DNA of 64,000 nt from Kluyvera sp040932435 (GTDB taxonomy: Bacteria > Pseudomonadota > Gammaproteobacteria > Enterobacterales > Enterobacteriaceae), in contig NZ_JBFQGA010000009.1 of assembly GCF_040932435.1 (NCBI RefSeq), positions 1 to 64,000 on the forward strand, in the 5' to 3' direction. The notes under the pieces are model-generated. The model was not told where the DNA came from. It searched no databases and saw nothing but the letters and a program-made list of their open reading frames with translations. The translations under genes and the position numbers were made by a program. This document shows, one piece after another, positions 44,639-54,200 of this stretch. Positions within the stretch are counted from its first letter, which is position 1; every line of letters starts with the position of its first letter.

Positions 44639-45205
44639 ATGAATATGGAAATCCAACACCGCAAAAAAGATCCGGTTCGCTTATATCAGCAGTTGCTGGA
44701 ATCCGCGGCCATGATTGCCGGCCGGGATGGCATCGCCGCCCTGTCGCTTAACGCCGTCGCTCGCGAAGCTGGCGTCAGCAAAGGCGGGTTAATGCACCAT
44801 TTTCCCAATAAACAAGCGCTTATCTTCGCGCTGTTCGCCCGCTTACTGGCGATTATGGAAGAAGCTATCACCGCGTTGATGCAACAGGACGGCGTCAGCT
44901 ACGGCCGTTTTACCCGCGCCTATCTGAACTATCTCGCCGACCTGACGGATACTCATGAAAGCCGTCAATTAATGGTGCTGTCGCTCGCGATGCCCGACGA
45001 GCCGGTGCTGCGAAAATGCTGGCGCGACTGGATGCTGGAGAAACTGGCATGTGGCGATGAGCTTGATAACAGCCCCACCGGCACGCTGGTGCGCTACGCG
45101 GCGGACGGTATCTGGCTGTCGGAGTTAACGGAAGGGATAACCATGAGCGCCGAGCACCGTCTGGCACTGGTGGCCTCTCTTAATAAGATGACGCTTCCCG
45201 CGTGA
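44639..45205 (+). CDS. TetR/AcrR-family repressor
   Basis: 188 residues. HTH about 18-65 (AAMIAGRDGIAALSLNAVA, REAGVSKGGLMHHFPNKQAL), then a helical ligand domain of the TetR_C type. First gene of a tight three-gene set with a CadC/MarT-like regulator and a FidL-like protein. A palindromic operator sits immediately before it, so it probably represses the whole set. Confidence 0.88.
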   Translation: MNMEIQHRKKDPVRLYQQLLESAAMIAGRDGIAALSLNAVAREAGVSKGGLMHHFPNKQALIFALFARLLAIMEEAITALMQQDGVSYGRFTRAYLNYLADLTDTHESRQLMVLSLAMPDEPVLRKCWRDWMLEKLACGDELDNSPTGTLVRYAADGIWLSELTEGITMSAEHRLALVASLNKMTLPA

Positions 45206-45225
45206 AGCCCACTGCTGAGGCCGCG

Positions 45226-46029
45226 ATGCGCTACAACATCAATGCCCGTTTTATTTATGACGCGACGGACGGCACGTTAACGCTGCCGCAAAGCGATGAG
45301 CCGGACAGCCAGCTGTCGATCACCGCCAGCGCCCTGCTCTATTTTTTCCTGCGCAACACCGGCATTATCAGCCGCGATGAAGTGCTGAAAAAAGTCTGGG
45401 ACGACAACGGATTAACCTCGTCTAACAGCAACCTCAACCAGTATCTGAGCATGCTGCGCAAAACGTTCCGCCACTACGGTATCGACAATATTATCGTCAC
45501 CGTCTCGCGCGGCTATCTGCAGCTCAATCCAGAAGTCATTATTGAAGCGCTTGATGAGTCGCCCGCCGCACCTTTGCCGCTTCCCAAACCGCTCGCCGAC
45601 GAAGCACAGCCAGTGGCGGTTGAAGAAGCGCCCATTGAGCCGCGCACAGCACATGCCCATGGAATGTGCTGGTACATGGCAGGTGCTGCCCTGCTGGTGA
45701 TTTCGCTGCTGCTGGTCGTATTCAGTTGGGTTGGGGTCAGCGAATCGCGGCCGATTGCCCTGAGCCAAATAAGCCACAGCCAGTGTGAACTGCTGGCGAG
45801 CGACGAAATGCTGCGCTCGGTTTCCGCCAACGAATACGGCAAAAATTTCGACGAAGTCCGCCGGCGGCTGAATGTCACCTGTAAACCCGGCGAGCGCTTC
45901 TTGTTCTTCTACGGCGACAGGCTCGAGACCAACGGCCTCGGGCGCGTATTCCTCGCCCATTGCGCCATGCACGAAGACAATCCGTTTAGCTACTGTGATA
46001 ACTACTTTTACTACTCTTGGAAGCCGTAA
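45226..46029 (+). CDS. CadC/MarT-like membrane-anchored transcriptional regulator
   Basis: 267 residues from the ATG at 45226 (GAGG five bases upstream). The N-terminal winged-helix DNA-binding domain (about 1-105: ITASALLYFFLRNTGIISRD, SNLNQYLSMLRKTFRHYG) is of the OmpR/ToxR type. A Pro/Glu-rich linker leads to one membrane helix (about 150-172), and a roughly 95-residue periplasmic part with five Cys. This is the topology of CadC, ToxR and Salmonella MarT. Its stop overlaps the FidL-like start (TAATG). Confidence 0.82.
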   Translation: MRYNINARFIYDATDGTLTLPQSDEPDSQLSITASALLYFFLRNTGIISRDEVLKKVWDDNGLTSSNSNLNQYLSMLRKTFRHYGIDNIIVTVSRGYLQLNPEVIIEALDESPAAPLPLPKPLADEAQPVAVEEAPIEPRTAHAHGMCWYMAGAALLVISLLLVVFSWVGVSESRPIALSQISHSQCELLASDEMLRSVSANEYGKNFDEVRRRLNVTCKPGERFLFFYGDRLETNGLGRVFLAHCAMHEDNPFSYCDNYFYYSWKP

Positions 46030-46547
46030 TGAGACTCGCGCCGCGTCCGTTTTTTGCCCTGTGCTTGGTGGTCTTTATCGCCGCCGTCGCCTTCTGCGCC
46101 TGGCAACTGCTGCCCGCCAAAAATGACGGTGTGATGAGCTGTTCAACCAAGGGCATCATGCGTTTTGAAAACATGGACCAGGAAAACGTCAACGGCAATA
46201 TCCACTTTACCTTCGGCAGCCACGGCAAAGGTTCGATGGTGGTGGAAGGGTATACCGACTCCGCCGCGGGCTGGCTCTATCTCCAGCGCTATGTCAAATT
46301 CACCTATAGCAGCAAACGCATCTCCGCCACCGAACGCCACTATCGGATAAGTCAGTGGGAATCTAGCGCTTCGTCTATCGACCAGTCCCCCAACGTCATC
46401 TTCGATTATTTTATGCGCGAAATGTCCGACAGCCACGACGGGCTTTTTCTGAACGCACAGAAGCTAAATGACAAAGCTATTTTACTGAGTTCCATCAACT
46501 CACCGCTGTGGATCTGCACGCTGAAGTCCGGCAGCAAGCTAGACTAG
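46029..46547 (+). CDS. FidL-like membrane protein
   Basis: 172 residues from the ATG at 46029, overlapping the preceding stop by one base. N-terminal membrane helix (about 9-28), then a periplasmic domain with two Cys (SCSTKG and WICTLKSG at the end). The arrangement with a CadC-like regulator matches MarT-FidL of Salmonella SPI-3. FidL-type proteins probably modulate the regulator, as ToxS does for ToxR; unproven here. Confidence 0.75.
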   Translation: MRLAPRPFFALCLVVFIAAVAFCAWQLLPAKNDGVMSCSTKGIMRFENMDQENVNGNIHFTFGSHGKGSMVVEGYTDSAAGWLYLQRYVKFTYSSKRISATERHYRISQWESSASSIDQSPNVIFDYFMREMSDSHDGLFLNAQKLNDKAILLSSINSPLWICTLKSGSKLD

Positions 46548-46626
46548 TCCGTCGCGTATCGTAAAAGACCATGCCTTTATAGGGCTGCTGCTCCCAGCAA
46601 TGCCCGGTGGCGCTTCGCTTACCGGG

Positions 46627-46765
46627 CCTACAACACCCTCTCCACACCCCATCTGTAGGCCTGATAAGCGAAGCGCCATCAGGTACAGTCTTCGCTTGCC
46701 GAGCCTACAACACCCTCTCCGCACCCCATCCGTAGGCCTGATAAGCGAAGCGTCATCAGGCACAG
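46627..46765. repeat. Two direct 62-base repeats containing REP sequences
   Basis: 46627-46688 and 46704-46765 are nearly identical (CCTACAACACCCTCTCC at the start, CTGATAAGCGAAGCG near the end) with four differences and a 15-base spacer. Each holds a REP unit. It looks like a locally expanded BIME. Confidence 0.85.
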
Positions 46766-46810
46766 CCGCCAAGGGTTAGGCATAAACACCAGATAGACCC
46801 ACTCATTTAG

Positions 46811-46826
46811 TGTGATCCACCGCACA
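46811..46826. promoter_or_regulatory. Candidate CRP site upstream of the cut operon
   Basis: TGTGA-TCCACC-GCACA: one mismatch from the TGTGA-N6-TCACA core. It lies about 400 bases before cmcA; the rest of 46766-47224 is A/T-rich, without a gene. Confidence 0.5.
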
Positions 46827-47224
46827 TTGCATTTTTAACCCACTTTTCCCGCTGATAAAAAAGCATTTTTTGCGTTTAGGTTCCGTCATAAAACATGATT
46901 CCCCCCACAGTTCCCTGTCGGCCTTTTTACCCTGCCAATGTAATTATTTAGCAATTTTATAACACACAAAGCCCTCGGCAAAAACGCACTAAAACTTGCC
47001 ACATCGAAAGCAAAATCCACACCGAAAAATCAGCATGAATAGATAAATAGACCACCATAAAAGGCTAAATTAAAGAACGATATTCTAAATCAGCATCACT
47101 GACAGATTTAAATTCCAACATGCCTCCCCTTCCCTATAGTAACCCTCGAACGCCGCTGCCGTGGGTTAACGCCGTGACACGGACGGTTTTCCTGAAATCA
47201 CACAACAGTCCAGAGGAGAGAACC

Positions 47225-47503
47225 ATGGGTGATGCATTAGGGCTTATCGAAACGAAAGGTCTGGTGGCCTGCATTGAAGCCGCGGATGCCATGTGCAAAT
47301 CCGCCAACGTTGAGCTGATTAGCTACGAAAACATCGGCTCCGGCCTCGTCACCGTGATGGTGAAAGGTGACGTCGGCGCGGTGAAAGCAGCGGTCGATTC
47401 CGGCGTGGAATCCGCGCAGCGAATTGGCGAAGTGGTGACGTCGCTGGTGATTGCACGTCCGCACAACGACATCAACAAAATCGTCATTAAACACAAGGCG
47501 TAA
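47225..47503 (+). CDS. cmcA: CmcA, BMC-H hexameric shell protein
   Basis: 92 residues, single BMC domain (MGDALGLIETKGLVACIEAA), with the central pore loop GSG in YENIGSGLVTVM. The start at 47225 follows GAGGAG; the longer open frame upstream is not conserved. First gene of the choline-utilisation microcompartment operon. It forms hexagonal facets of the shell together with the near-identical CmcB and CmcC. Confidence 0.93.
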   Translation: MGDALGLIETKGLVACIEAADAMCKSANVELISYENIGSGLVTVMVKGDVGAVKAAVDSGVESAQRIGEVVTSLVIARPHNDINKIVIKHKA

Positions 47504-47533
47504 GCCACAGAGCATAACGCTGGGAGAACGCAA

Positions 47534-47818
47534 ATGGGTGATGCATTAGGTCTGATTGAAACCAAAGGTCTGGTGGCCTGTATCGAAGCGGCAGATGCGA
47601 TGTGTAAAGCCGCCAACGTCGAGCTTATCGGCTACGAAAACGTCGGCTCCGGCCTCGTCACCGCGATGGTGAAAGGCGACGTCGGCGCGGTAAAAGCGGC
47701 GGTTGATTCCGGCGTGGAATCCGCACAGCGCATTGGTGAAGTGGTGACGTCGCTGGTGATTGCGCGTCCGCATAACGACATCAGCAAAATTATCTCGCAC
47801 TACAAAATTATCGAGTAA
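47534..47818 (+). CDS. cmcB: CmcB, BMC-H hexameric shell protein
   Basis: 94 residues; differs from CmcA at only a handful of positions in the first 83 residues and mainly in the C-terminal tail (KIISHYKIIE). Pore loop YENVGSGLV. GGGAG about ten bases upstream. Tandem duplicate of cmcA. Confidence 0.93.
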   Translation: MGDALGLIETKGLVACIEAADAMCKAANVELIGYENVGSGLVTAMVKGDVGAVKAAVDSGVESAQRIGEVVTSLVIARPHNDISKIISHYKIIE

Positions 47819-47829
47819 CCGGAGAAAAC

Positions 47830-48111
47830 ATGATGAAAGAAGCGCTTGGTCTGATTGAAACCAAAGGTCTGGTGGCCTGTATCGAAGCCGCAGATGCGAT
47901 GTGTAAAGCCGCTAACGTCGAGCTTATCGGCTATGAAAACGTCGGCTCCGGCCTCGTTACCGCGATGGTCAAAGGCGACGTTGGCGCGGTCAACGCGGCG
48001 GTCGACTCCGGCGTAGAAGCCGCGAAACGCATTGGTGAAGTTGTCACCTCCCGCGTGATTGCGCGTCCGCACAACGACATCGAAAAAATCGCGGCGCAGC
48101 ACAAGGCATGA
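47830..48111 (+). CDS. cmcC: CmcC, BMC-H hexameric shell protein
   Basis: 93 residues (MMKEALGLIETKGLVAC). Same pore loop GSG as CmcB, with changes such as VNAAVDSGVEAAKRIG and SRVIARP. GGAG lies five bases before the first ATG. Third copy of the tandem shell genes; spacing to cmcB is 11 bases. Confidence 0.92.
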   Translation: MMKEALGLIETKGLVACIEAADAMCKAANVELIGYENVGSGLVTAMVKGDVGAVNAAVDSGVEAAKRIGEVVTSRVIARPHNDIEKIAAQHKA

Positions 48112-48163
48112 CTGAGCGGGCACGCCCCGTCTGCACTCTTTTAGTCTGATGAAGGATAGACTC

Positions 48164-49765
48164 ATGATTGAACTGGATACCGATTTGCTCTCCCGCCAGA
48201 ATGCGAGAGAACGGGTGCGCAACGCCAAAAAGGCGCAAGCGATTATGGCCACCTTTTCGCAACAGCAAATCGACGCCATCGTGAAAAACGTGGCCCAGGA
48301 AGCGGCGCACCACGCCGAATCGCTGGCGAAAATGGCCGCTGAAGAAACCGGCTTTGGTAACTGGCAGGACAAGGTTCTGAAGAACCGTTTTGCCTCGCTG
48401 CGCGTTTACGACGCCATCAAAGATATGAAGACCGTCGGCATCATTCATGACGATCAACAACGAAAAGTGATGGACGTGGGCGTGCCGCTCGGTGTGATTT
48501 GTGCGCTAGTACCCTCCACCAACCCGACCTCAACGGTTATCTACAAAACGCTTATCGCCCTGAAGGCCGGTAACGCCATTATCTTCTCACCGCATCCAGG
48601 CGCACGTCAGTGTAGCTGGAAGGCGATTGAGATTGTGAAACGTGCCGCCGAAGCCGCTGGCGCGCCGGTCGGGATTGTCGACGCTATCACTGAACTGACG
48701 CTGGAAGCCACTTCCGAGCTGATGCACAGCAAAGATGTGTCGCTGATTCTGGCCACCGGCGGTGAAGGCATGGTGCGCGCAGCGTACGCCTCCGGCACGC
48801 CGACCATCAGCGGTGGCCCGGGTAACGGCCCGGCCTTTATCGAACGCAGCGCCGATATCCACCATGCGGTGAAAGATATCATCACCAGCAAAACCTTCGA
48901 TAACGGCGTGATCTGCGCCTCAGAGCAGTCAATCATCGTTGAACGCTGCATTTACGACGAAGTGCATCGCGAACTGGAAGCCCAGGGCGCGCACTTTATG
49001 AATGAGAGCGAAGCCGCGAAAATGGCCGCCCTGCTGCTGCGTCCAAACGGCACTATCAACCCGAAAGTGGTGGGTAAAACCGCGCTGTATTTAAGCCAGA
49101 TGGCGGGCTTCTGCGTACCTGCCAGCACCCGTGTGTTGATTGCTGCACAGACCACCGTCTCCCACAAAAACCCGTATTCCCGCGAAAAACTGTGCCCGGT
49201 ACTTGGCCTGTATGTGGAAGAGGACTGGAAAGCCGCCTGCCATCGCGTGGTTGAGCTTTTGACCAACGAAGGCCTCGGCCATACGTTGGTCATCCACACC
49301 CGTAATCAGGACGTTATCCGCCAGTTCTGCCTTGAAAAACCGGTGAACCGCATCCTGATTAATACGCCCGCGGCCCTCGGCGGTATCGGCGCCACCACCA
49401 ACATCACCCCAGCGCTGACGCTCGGCTGCGGTGCTGTTGGCGGCGGATCAAGCTCTGATAACGTCGGGCCGATGAACCTGCTGAATATCCGCAAAGTGGG
49501 CTACGGCGTGCGTTCCATTGATGAACTGCGAGCACCGGGCAGCCGCGTAGAACCGCAGCCGACCATCACCGCTCCCGCCCCTGCCGCCGACCCGCGCCGC
49601 AGCATTCTTGACGATGCCCGCTTCGCCGCTCCCGCACCTGCCAGCCACGCCGTACATGCGGACGATCGCTTCGCAGCAAGCGCACCGGCAAGCGTAGAAG
49701 GCGAGATCAGCGAGCAAAACGTCGAGCGCGTCATCCGCCAAGTGCTGGAACGCCTTGGTAAGTAA
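48164..49765 (+). CDS. cutF: CutF, CoA-acylating acetaldehyde dehydrogenase with encapsulation tail
   Basis: 533 residues from the ATG at 48164 (GAAGGA eight bases upstream; an ATG at 48149 has no such site). An EutE/PduP-type ALDH core with catalytic Cys in FDNGVICASEQS (about residue 250) and LVPSTNPTSTVIYK near 120. After a long Ala/Pro linker (about 465-505) the protein ends in an amphipathic helix, ISEQNVERVIRQVLERLG, a classic BMC encapsulation peptide. It turns acetaldehyde from choline cleavage into acetyl-CoA. Confidence 0.92.
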   Translation: MIELDTDLLSRQNARERVRNAKKAQAIMATFSQQQIDAIVKNVAQEAAHHAESLAKMAAEETGFGNWQDKVLKNRFASLRVYDAIKDMKTVGIIHDDQQRKVMDVGVPLGVICALVPSTNPTSTVIYKTLIALKAGNAIIFSPHPGARQCSWKAIEIVKRAAEAAGAPVGIVDAITELTLEATSELMHSKDVSLILATGGEGMVRAAYASGTPTISGGPGNGPAFIERSADIHHAVKDIITSKTFDNGVICASEQSIIVERCIYDEVHRELEAQGAHFMNESEAAKMAALLLRPNGTINPKVVGKTALYLSQMAGFCVPASTRVLIAAQTTVSHKNPYSREKLCPVLGLYVEEDWKAACHRVVELLTNEGLGHTLVIHTRNQDVIRQFCLEKPVNRILINTPAALGGIGATTNITPALTLGCGAVGGGSSSDNVGPMNLLNIRKVGYGVRSIDELRAPGSRVEPQPTITAPAPAADPRRSILDDARFAAPAPASHAVHADDRFAASAPASVEGEISEQNVERVIRQVLERLGK

Positions 49766-49791
49766 CACATTGATATAAGGCGATAAAAACA

Positions 49792-50055
49792 ATGATTCTC
49801 GCAAAGGTAGTCGGACATGTCGTCGCCACGCAGAAATGCGATGAGCTACGGGGAAGCAACCTGCTGCTCATCAGCAAATTAGATGATGACCAGCAGCCGA
49901 TGCAAAACCAGACCTGGGTCGCCGTCGATAGCGTGGGGGCCGGTATGCACGACATCGTGCTGGCCGAAGAGTATTTGGCGCTTAACAAAGAGCGCTACAA
50001 GGCCATGTCGGTAGTTGCCATTGTCGAGAACGTGTTTCGGGACGCTGAGGAGTAA
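49792..50055 (+). CDS. cmcD: CmcD, EutN/CcmL-type pentameric vertex protein
   Basis: 87 residues: MILAKVVGHVVATQKCDELR at the start, DSVGAGMHDIVLAEEYLAL in the middle, the BMC-P fold. It should cap the twelve vertices of the shell. It lies between cutF and cutO, eight bases before cutO. It is the only BMC-P gene of the locus. Confidence 0.92.
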   Translation: MILAKVVGHVVATQKCDELRGSNLLLISKLDDDQQPMQNQTWVAVDSVGAGMHDIVLAEEYLALNKERYKAMSVVAIVENVFRDAEE

Positions 50056-50063
50056 ATAACCCA

Positions 50064-51197
50064 ATGAGTGAATTTTTGCTGAAACCCCGGATCCGCTTTG
50101 GTCAGGACGCGCTGTCGTCACTGACCGAAGTCTCCGCCCAACGCGCACTGCTGGTCACCGACCAGGCGATGGTGAAATTTGGCTTGGCCGAACGCGTCAC
50201 GCAGATTTTGCGTCAACGCGGCATCGACTTCCAGATCTGGGACGATGTGGTCGCTGACCCGGATATCGCCACCGTGGTGCGCGGAATGAAGCGGATGGAC
50301 AGTTGCTATCCGGATCTGGTGATTGCGCTGGGCGGTGGTTCGGTGATTGATGCAGCCAAAGCGGTTATTTTCGCCCTGGCACAGACCCGTCCGGACTCCG
50401 CGCGTGAACGCCCATGCTTTGTGGCTATCCCGACCACCAGCGGCACCGGTTCTGAAGTCACCAGTTTTTCGGTGGTCAAAGCACACGCCGAAAAACTGGT
50501 GCTGGTTGACCCATCGCTGCTGCCGGATATCGCCATTCTTGATCCTACGCTTGTGGCCTCGGTGCCACCCGCTATTACCGCCGACACCGGTATGGACGTG
50601 CTGTGCCACGCGCTGGAGGCCTACGTTTCCCGCGCTGCCAGCGACTTTACCGATGCGCTGGCGGAGAAAGTCGTGCAGCAGGTCTTTCGCTATCTGCCGA
50701 CCTGCTGGCGCGACGGTAAAGACCTGCTGGCCCGCGAAAAAATGCACAACGCGTCTTGCATGGCCGGGATGGCGTTCACCAACGCCTCGCTGGGCATCAC
50801 CCATAGCTTGGCCCATGCGCTTGGCGGCGTGTTCCGCGTACCCCACGGTCGCGCCAACGCCTTGTTGATGGCCAACGTCGTGGCGTGGAACGCTGATTTT
50901 GACGGCCAGTGCGATACCGACGCCGCGCGCAAGTATGCCCGTCTGGCGCATTTATTGGATCTGCCGGCAAGCACCGCCCGTGAAGGCGTTGCCAGCCTGC
51001 TGGTGGCCATTGAAACGCTGAAAGAAGAGATGCAGATGCCTGCGGGCATTCGCGATGCCGCCGTCGATGCCGCCGATTTTGAGCGTCGATTGCCGGAAAT
51101 GGTCGGTCAGGCATTGCGCGATAGCTGCACCCCGACCAACCCACGCGCGCCGGATACGCAGGCGCTCACTGAACTCTATCGCCGAACCTACGGGTAA
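50064..51197 (+). CDS. cutO: CutO, iron-dependent alcohol dehydrogenase
   Basis: 377 residues, family III metal-dependent alcohol dehydrogenase. The NAD motif GGGSVIDAAKA is near residue 93. Metal ligands lie in TADTGMDVLCHALEAYVS (Asp, His) and in SLGITHSLAHALGGVFRVPHG (three His) about 245-265. It reduces acetaldehyde to ethanol and recycles NADH made by CutF. No obvious N-terminal encapsulation helix. Confidence 0.93.
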   Translation: MSEFLLKPRIRFGQDALSSLTEVSAQRALLVTDQAMVKFGLAERVTQILRQRGIDFQIWDDVVADPDIATVVRGMKRMDSCYPDLVIALGGGSVIDAAKAVIFALAQTRPDSARERPCFVAIPTTSGTGSEVTSFSVVKAHAEKLVLVDPSLLPDIAILDPTLVASVPPAITADTGMDVLCHALEAYVSRAASDFTDALAEKVVQQVFRYLPTCWRDGKDLLAREKMHNASCMAGMAFTNASLGITHSLAHALGGVFRVPHGRANALLMANVVAWNADFDGQCDTDAARKYARLAHLLDLPASTAREGVASLLVAIETLKEEMQMPAGIRDAAVDAADFERRLPEMVGQALRDSCTPTNPRAPDTQALTELYRRTYG

Positions 51198-51204
51198 CGC
51201 CTGA

Positions 51205-51247
51205 TGTAGGCCGGGTAAGCGCAGCGCCACCCGGCAAAATGCCGGCA
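51205..51247. repeat. Single REP unit between cutO and cutC
   Basis: TGTAGGCCGGGTAAGC followed by GCAGCGCCACCCGGCA, 30 bases before the cutC start. A REP inside an operon can stabilise the upstream transcript and tune relative expression. Confidence 0.8.
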
Positions 51248-51275
51248 ACCAATAAGAACATCTGGAGAATACTAC

Positions 51276-54200
51276 ATGGCCCACTACAGCTTAACGCCGC
51301 GCGTCAAAGTGTTGGCAGAACGTCTACTCTCACAAAAAAGCACCTTGTGCACCGAGCATGCCACCACGCTGAACGCGCTCGATAGCGATATCGCCGGCGT
51401 TCCTGCCGCCGTTAAACCGGCGCGCCGCTTCTATGAACTGATGCGCCAGCTGCCGCTTACCATCAGCGCCGACGAACTGATTGTCGGCAACCAAACCCGC
51501 AAGCTGCACGGTGCGATTTTCCATGACGAAAACGCGGCGCTGCGCCCTTCGGCCTTCCAGTTTTTAAATCTCAATAGCGCTATCGACTCGCCGGACTACA
51601 AGCTGGTGGTTGAGAAAGGCGTACTGGCGATTAAACATCAGCTAGAAGAAAAAACCCGCTCACTGGGCAGTGCGGTTAGCCGCAGCGGGATGGATGAAGT
51701 CAACGGTTGCCGCGCAGCCATTTACGCCTGTGACGGGCTGATGGCGTTGGCGCAGAATCTGGCAAACAGCGCCGAGACGCTGGCTGCCGCCGAAACCAAT
51801 ACCTTCCGCAAGGCCGAACTTCTGGAAAGCGCCGCCATTTTGCACCACGTTCCGGCTCATCCGGCGCGCAGCTTTAAAGAAGCCTGCCAGGCATTTTACC
51901 TGTTTCAACTGGCGCTCCAATTGGACAACGGCAGCTACGCCGTTAACCCGGAAGGCGCCGATAAAGCACTGCTGCCGTTCTACCAGCACGACATCGCCAA
52001 TGGCGCGCTTAACGACGCTCAAGCCTATGAGATCGTCGAAAACCTGTGGCTTAAACTTGCCGAGTTGAGCGAAGTGCGCGCCGCCTGTGCCGTTGACGGT
52101 TATCCGATGTTCGATGCCCTGCTCCACGGTGCAAGCCTTGAAAACGCCAGCATTAATCCGCTCTCCGACATGTTCCTGAGCGCCCAGCAAAACCTCAGCG
52201 CGCTGAATCTGCCAGTGCGTCTGTTTAAAGGCGTGCAGCCGGTCAGCCACGTGCCGTTTGCCGCCGCACAAACCACTTCCACGGCAGAAGGGCTGACGCC
52301 GCGTATGCAGCGCCTGCGCGATCACTACCTGACCGTACGTCCTAGCGTTTCTATCTACCGTGCGCTGGCGTTTACCGAAGTGGTGAAAGCCAATCCTGGC
52401 ATGCCAACCATTCTGCTGCGGGCGAAAGCCTTCCGTCATGCCTGCGAAACCGCGCCAATCCTGATTCAAGACGATGAGCTGATCGTCGGCCATCCGTGCG
52501 GCAAACCGCGTGCGGGCGCATTCTCTCCGGATATCGCTTGGCGCTGGGTACGCGACGAACTCGACACCATGAGCACTCGTCCGCAGGATCCGTTCGAAAT
52601 CAGCGAAGCCGATAAGAAAACCATCCGCGAAGAGATCGTACCGTTCTGGGAAGGTCGCTCGTTGGATGAAATCTGTGAAGCCCAGTACCGCGAAGCGGGC
52701 GTGTGGGCATTTAGCGGCGAAACCTTCGTCAGCGACCTCTCCTACCATCAAATCAACGGCGGTGGCGACACCTGTCCGGGCTACGACGTGCTGTTGTTCA
52801 CCAAAGGGATGAACGGCATTAAAGCCGACGCCGAAGCACATCTCGCCGGCCTCAGCATGGAAAACCCGGACGATATCGACCGCATTTACTACTACAAAGC
52901 GGCGATTGAAACCTGCGAAGGGGTGATTAATTATTCCCATCGCATTGCCGCCCGCGCCCGTGAACTGGCCGCCGTCGAGCAAAACGCCCAGCGTCGCGCC
53001 GAGCTGCTGACCATCGCCGACGTGAACCAAAATGTTCCAGCAAATCCACCGAAAACCTTGCAGGAAGCGCTGCAAAGTATCTGGACCGTCGAGTCGCTGT
53101 TTGAGATTGAAGAGAACCAAACCGGCCTGTCGCTGGGCCGCGTTGACCAGTACTGCTACCCGATGTTTGAAGCCGATATCCGCGAAGGCCGCCTGACGCA
53201 TGAATCCGCGCTGGAGATGATGCAGGCCTTTATCATCAAATGTGCTGAACTGATGTGGATGTCCAGCGAGCTGGGGGCGAAATATTTCGCCGGTTATCAA
53301 CCATTTATCAACCTGACCGTTGGTGGTCAGAAACGTTCCGGCGGTGATGCCTGTAACGACCTGACCTACCTGATTATGGACGCCGTGCGCTTTGTGAAAG
53401 TCTACCAGCCATCGCTGGCCTGCCGTATTCACAACCAGTCACCGCAGAAGTACATGGAAAAAATCGTCGACGTGGTCAAAGCGGGCATGGGCTTCCCGGC
53501 CTGTCACTTCGATGACTCACACATCAAGATGATGCTGCGTAAAGGCTTCGATTTTGAAGACGCCCGCGACTACTGCCTGATGGGCTGCGTCGAGCCGCAA
53601 AAATCGGGCCGCATCTACCAGTGGACCTCTACCGGCTATACCCAGTGGCCGATTGCTATCGAGTTTGTCTTAAACCGTGGCCGCATGGTGCTGTTTGACA
53701 GCTATCAGGGGCTGGATACCGGCGACCTCAAAGACCTGCACACCTTCGAGCAGTTCGATGCCGCGGTGAAGCAGCAGATCGCCCATATCGTGCGCCTGTC
53801 GGCTATCGGTACGGTCATCAGCCAGCGCGTGCACCGCGACGTGGCGCCGAAGCCGCTGATGTCATTGCTGGTGGAAGGCTGCATGGAGCAAGGCAAAGAC
53901 GTTGCCGCCGGTGGTGCGATGGTCAACCACGGTCCGGGGCTGATTTTCTCGGGTCTGGCGACCTACGTCGACTCCCTCGCTGCCATTCGCAAACTGGTGT
54001 TTGAAGACAAAAAATACACCCTCGAGCAGATGCGCGACGCGATGCTGGCGAACTTCGAAGGTTATGAAGGCCTGCGCCGCGACTGTCTCAACGCGCCGAA
54101 GTACGGCAACGACGATAACTACGTCGACCAGTACGCGCTGGATATCACCGAGTGGACCGAGCGCGAGTGCCGTAAATACCAAATGCTCTACTCCACGCTG

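Noticed and set aside
46627..46765. Tandem repeats as a CRISPR array
   Set aside because: Only two units, each containing a REP palindrome, with a 15-base spacer and no cas genes nearby. I saw no CRISPR array anywhere in the window.
51660..53432. 590-codon minus-strand open frame
   Set aside because: Lies entirely antisense within cutC, with no homology I recognise; the high-GC codon pattern of cutC keeps the opposite frame open.
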